NCBI RefSeq assembly: GCF_900129765.1
Contig: NZ_FQWU01000001.1
Location: 744,001-808,000, forward strand
From: Massilia sp. CF038
GTDB lineage: Bacteria; Pseudomonadota; Gammaproteobacteria; Burkholderiales; Burkholderiaceae_D
Reading direction: 5' to 3'
DNA length: 64,000 nucleotides
Shown here: in pieces, positions 62,118 through 64,000 of the stretch
Layout of the letters: each line of letters begins with the position of its first letter
How positions within the stretch are numbered: the stretch's first letter is position 1
Notes under the pieces: generated by a model
The model's input: the letters and a program-made list of their open reading frames with translations, nothing else
Told to the model about the DNA's origin: nothing
Database searches by the model: none
Program-made: the position numbers and the translations under genes

Positions 62118-64000
62118 ATGCGCAAACAGCTTGCCGGGCGCCCCGGCTACGTTCAGGTGCGCGGCGCGCGCGAACATAACCTGCAAAACGTCTCGCTCGA
62201 CATCCCGCGCGATGCGCTGGTGGTCTTCACAGGCGTGTCTGGCTCGGGCAAATCGTCGCTGGCCTTCGGCACACTGTACGCGGAAGCGCAGCGCCGCTAT
62301 CTGGAATCGGTCTCACCCTATGCGCGTCGCCTGTTTCACCAGATGCCGGTGCCCGAAGTGGATGATATCGTCGGCCTGCCGCCGGCGGTGGCGCTGCAGC
62401 AGCAGCGTGGCTCGCCCACCACCCGCTCTTCGGTGGGCAGTGTCAGCACCTTGTCCAATTCGCTGCGCATGCTGTATTCGCGGGCTGGCGACTATCCGGC
62501 CCGCCAGCCGCTCCTGTACGCCGAATCGTTTTCTCCGAATACGCCCGATGGGGCCTGCGCGGTATGCCATGGCCTGGGCCGGGTGTATGAAGTGACGGAA
62601 CAGTCGATGGTGCCGGATGACAGCCTGACCATCCGCGAACGCGCAGTAGCCGCCTGGCCCACGGCCTGGCACGGGCAGAACCTGCGCGACATTCTGGTCA
62701 CGCTGGGCTACGACGTCGATACGCCATGGCGCGATTTGCCCAAAAAGGTGCGCAACTGGATCCTGTTTACCGACGAGCAGCCGACCGTGCCCGTCTACGC
62801 GGGCTTTACCCCGGCCGAAGTGCGCGCCGCACTGAAACGCAAGGAGCAGCCCAGCTATCAGGGCACATTTACCGGCGCCAGAAAGTACGTGCTGCAAACC
62901 TTCGCCAATACCGAAAGCGCCTCCATGAAAAAGCGCGTGGCGCGCTACATGGTCAGCACTGAATGCGCCGAATGCGGCGGCAAGCGCCTGCGCCGCGAAG
63001 CGCTCTCCGTGACGTTTGGCGGTTTCGACATCGCCGATATGTCACGCTTGCCGCTCGAACGCTTGCACGCCTTGCTGGCGCCGTATGCCGACGGCAGCAA
63101 GGCGCCACGCGCCGCCGCGGGCCACCCGGAAAAACAGATCGTCACACACCGCATTGCCGAAGACCTGGTGGCACGCCTGGACGTGCTGCTGGCGCTGGGC
63201 CTGGGCTACCTGTCGCTTGATCGCAGCACGCCCACGCTCTCGCCGGGCGAGTTGCAGCGCCTGCGCCTGGCCACCCAGGTGCGTTCGAACTTGTTTGGCG
63301 TAGTGTACGTGCTGGACGAGCCGTCGGCCGGTTTGCACCCGGCCGATACCGAGGCCTTGCTGACGGCCCTGGACCAGCTCAAGGGCAGCGGCAATTCCCT
63401 GTTTGTGGTCGAGCATGCGCTGGACGTGATCAGCCATGCCGACTGGATTGTCGACGTGGGGCCCGATGCCGGTTCGCAGGGTGGGCATATCCTGTACAGC
63501 GGCGCCCCGGAGGGCTTGCGCGACGTGGCCCGGTCGCATACCCGGCGCTACCTGTTTGCCGATCAGCGCAGCACCCTCAAGGCGCCACGCGCGCCTACCG
63601 GCTGGCTGCGGCTGGAAGGCATCAGCCGCAATAACCTGGCTGGTCTGGATGTCGATCTGCCGCTGGGGGTACTGGCTTGCGTGACCGGCGTATCCGGCTC
63701 GGGCAAGTCGACGCTGGTGTCGCAAGTGCTGGTCGATCTGGTCAGTGCAGCGCTGGGCCACGCTCCCGTGGCCGAGGCGGAAACCGAGGACGCGCTGGCG
63801 CAGGAGCCGGCCGCCGCGACCGAAGGGCGGATTGCCGGCGGACTGGAATCGATCCGGCGCCTGGTGCGGGTCGACCAGAGACCGATCGGACGCACCCCGC
63901 GCTCGAACCTGGCCACCTACACCGGCTTGTTTGACCATGTGCGCCAGCTGTTTGCCGCGACCAAAATGGCGCGCGCACGGCGCTATGATGCAGGACGCTT
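62118..64000 (+). CDS. UvrA-like excinuclease ATPase lacking the UvrB-binding insert (partial)
   Basis: 627 codons visible, with the 3' end beyond the window. It starts [21 protein letters not shown] at 62118. Walker [22 protein letters not shown] is followed by a short interdomain, and [25 protein letters not shown] joins directly to the zinc-finger part ([10 protein letters not shown]), so the roughly 110-residue UvrB-binding stretch of normal UvrA is missing. The signature [15 protein letters not shown] and Walker [15 protein letters not shown] are intact, and the second Walker [14 protein letters not shown] is present. This is the class II UvrA (UvrA2/DrrC) layout, usually linked to drug tolerance or back-up repair. 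Confidence 0.88.
   Translation, partial: MRKQLAGRPGYVQVRGAREHNLQNVSLDIPRDALVVFTGVSGSGKSSLAFGTLYAEAQRRYLESVSPYARRLFHQMPVPEVDDIVGLPPAVALQQQRGSPTTRSSVGSVSTLSNSLRMLYSRAGDYPARQPLLYAESFSPNTPDGACAVCHGLGRVYEVTEQSMVPDDSLTIRERAVAAWPTAWHGQNLRDILVTLGYDVDTPWRDLPKKVRNWILFTDEQPTVPVYAGFTPAEVRAALKRKEQPSYQGTFTGARKYVLQTFANTESASMKKRVARYMVSTECAECGGKRLRREALSVTFGGFDIADMSRLPLERLHALLAPYADGSKAPRAAAGHPEKQIVTHRIAEDLVARLDVLLALGLGYLSLDRSTPTLSPGELQRLRLATQVRSNLFGVVYVLDEPSAGLHPADTEALLTALDQLKGSGNSLFVVEHALDVISHADWIVDVGPDAGSQGGHILYSGAPEGLRDVARSHTRRYLFADQRSTLKAPRAPTGWLRLEGISRNNLAGLDVDLPLGVLACVTGVSGSGKSTLVSQVLVDLVSAALGHAPVAEAETEDALAQEPAAATEGRIAGGLESIRRLVRVDQRPIGRTPRSNLATYTGLFDHVRQLFAATKMARARRYDAGR

Overview
The window is high-GC DNA from a Gram-negative bacterium, most likely a betaproteobacterium of the Oxalobacteraceae (Massilia/Duganella/Janthinobacterium type). 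This is inferred from the gene set (tandem cyanophycin synthetases next to an ABC exporter and a DUF1854 protein, phasin plus polyhydroxyalkanoate depolymerase, coniferyl-aldehyde dehydrogenase, TonB receptors and OmpA porins), not from a marker gene. I saw no rRNA, tRNA, CRISPR array, prophage or transposase.

Layout. 0-5 kb: slyD, a YciI-like gene, two copies of an intergenic palindromic repeat, a secreted protein translationally coupled to mutS. 4.9-10.7 kb: an accessory cluster of six leftward genes (two DUF2589 proteins, two unknown proteins, a GH19 muramidase/chitinase-like enzyme, a nitrilase-fold enzyme) divergent from a signal-peptide-bearing membrane protein. A symmetric array of CTGAC/GTCAG sites lies between the two arms and a perfect 40-nt palindrome lies inside the leftward arm. 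This is the best candidate for an undescribed system. 10.7-12.4 kb: phasin/PHA depolymerase pair. 12.5-16 kb: a tightly overlapped operon of a winged-helix regulator, an SLC13-type permease with an N-terminal cyclic-nucleotide-binding-like domain, and a membrane-anchored ABC-type substrate-binding protein without ABC partners. 16.5-30 kb: ketoglutarate-semialdehyde-type dehydrogenase, pullulanase lipoprotein, NADAR protein, a large propeller-GGDEF sensor, exonuclease III, DUF1697, class II aldolase, Crp-family regulator, DUF29 gene plus DUF29 pseudogene.

30-40.6 kb: two cyanophycin synthetase genes (one with a degenerate, truncated Mur-ligase half) divergent from an ABC exporter/DUF1854/YciI unit, then three tandem RDD membrane proteins and an LprI-like protein. 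40.6-46.6 kb: DUF885 peptidase, esterase, a small unknown, and an XRE-cupin regulator (apparently leaderless and self-operated) with a GNAT and a glycosyltransferase. 46.7-56.5 kb: a coherent arabinan/arabinose unit: TonB receptor, GPH-type symporter, cytoplasmic GH43, aldose epimerase, SMP-30 lactonase, XylB-like sugar dehydrogenase, secreted GH43 arabinanase and a LysR regulator, matching the non-phosphorylative pentose route whose last enzyme type (2-oxoglutarate semialdehyde dehydrogenase) is at 16.5 kb. 56.6-60.4 kb: two OmpA paralogs flanking an ice-binding-type lipoprotein, with an 18-bp motif upstream of the first two. 60.5-64 kb: coniferyl aldehyde dehydrogenase and a UvrA-like gene lacking the UvrB-binding insert that runs off the end.

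An approximately 85-bp palindromic repeat occurs six times plus one remnant, usually within a few bases of a stop codon. At two loci a copy of the neighbouring gene's 3' end has been duplicated along with the repeat.
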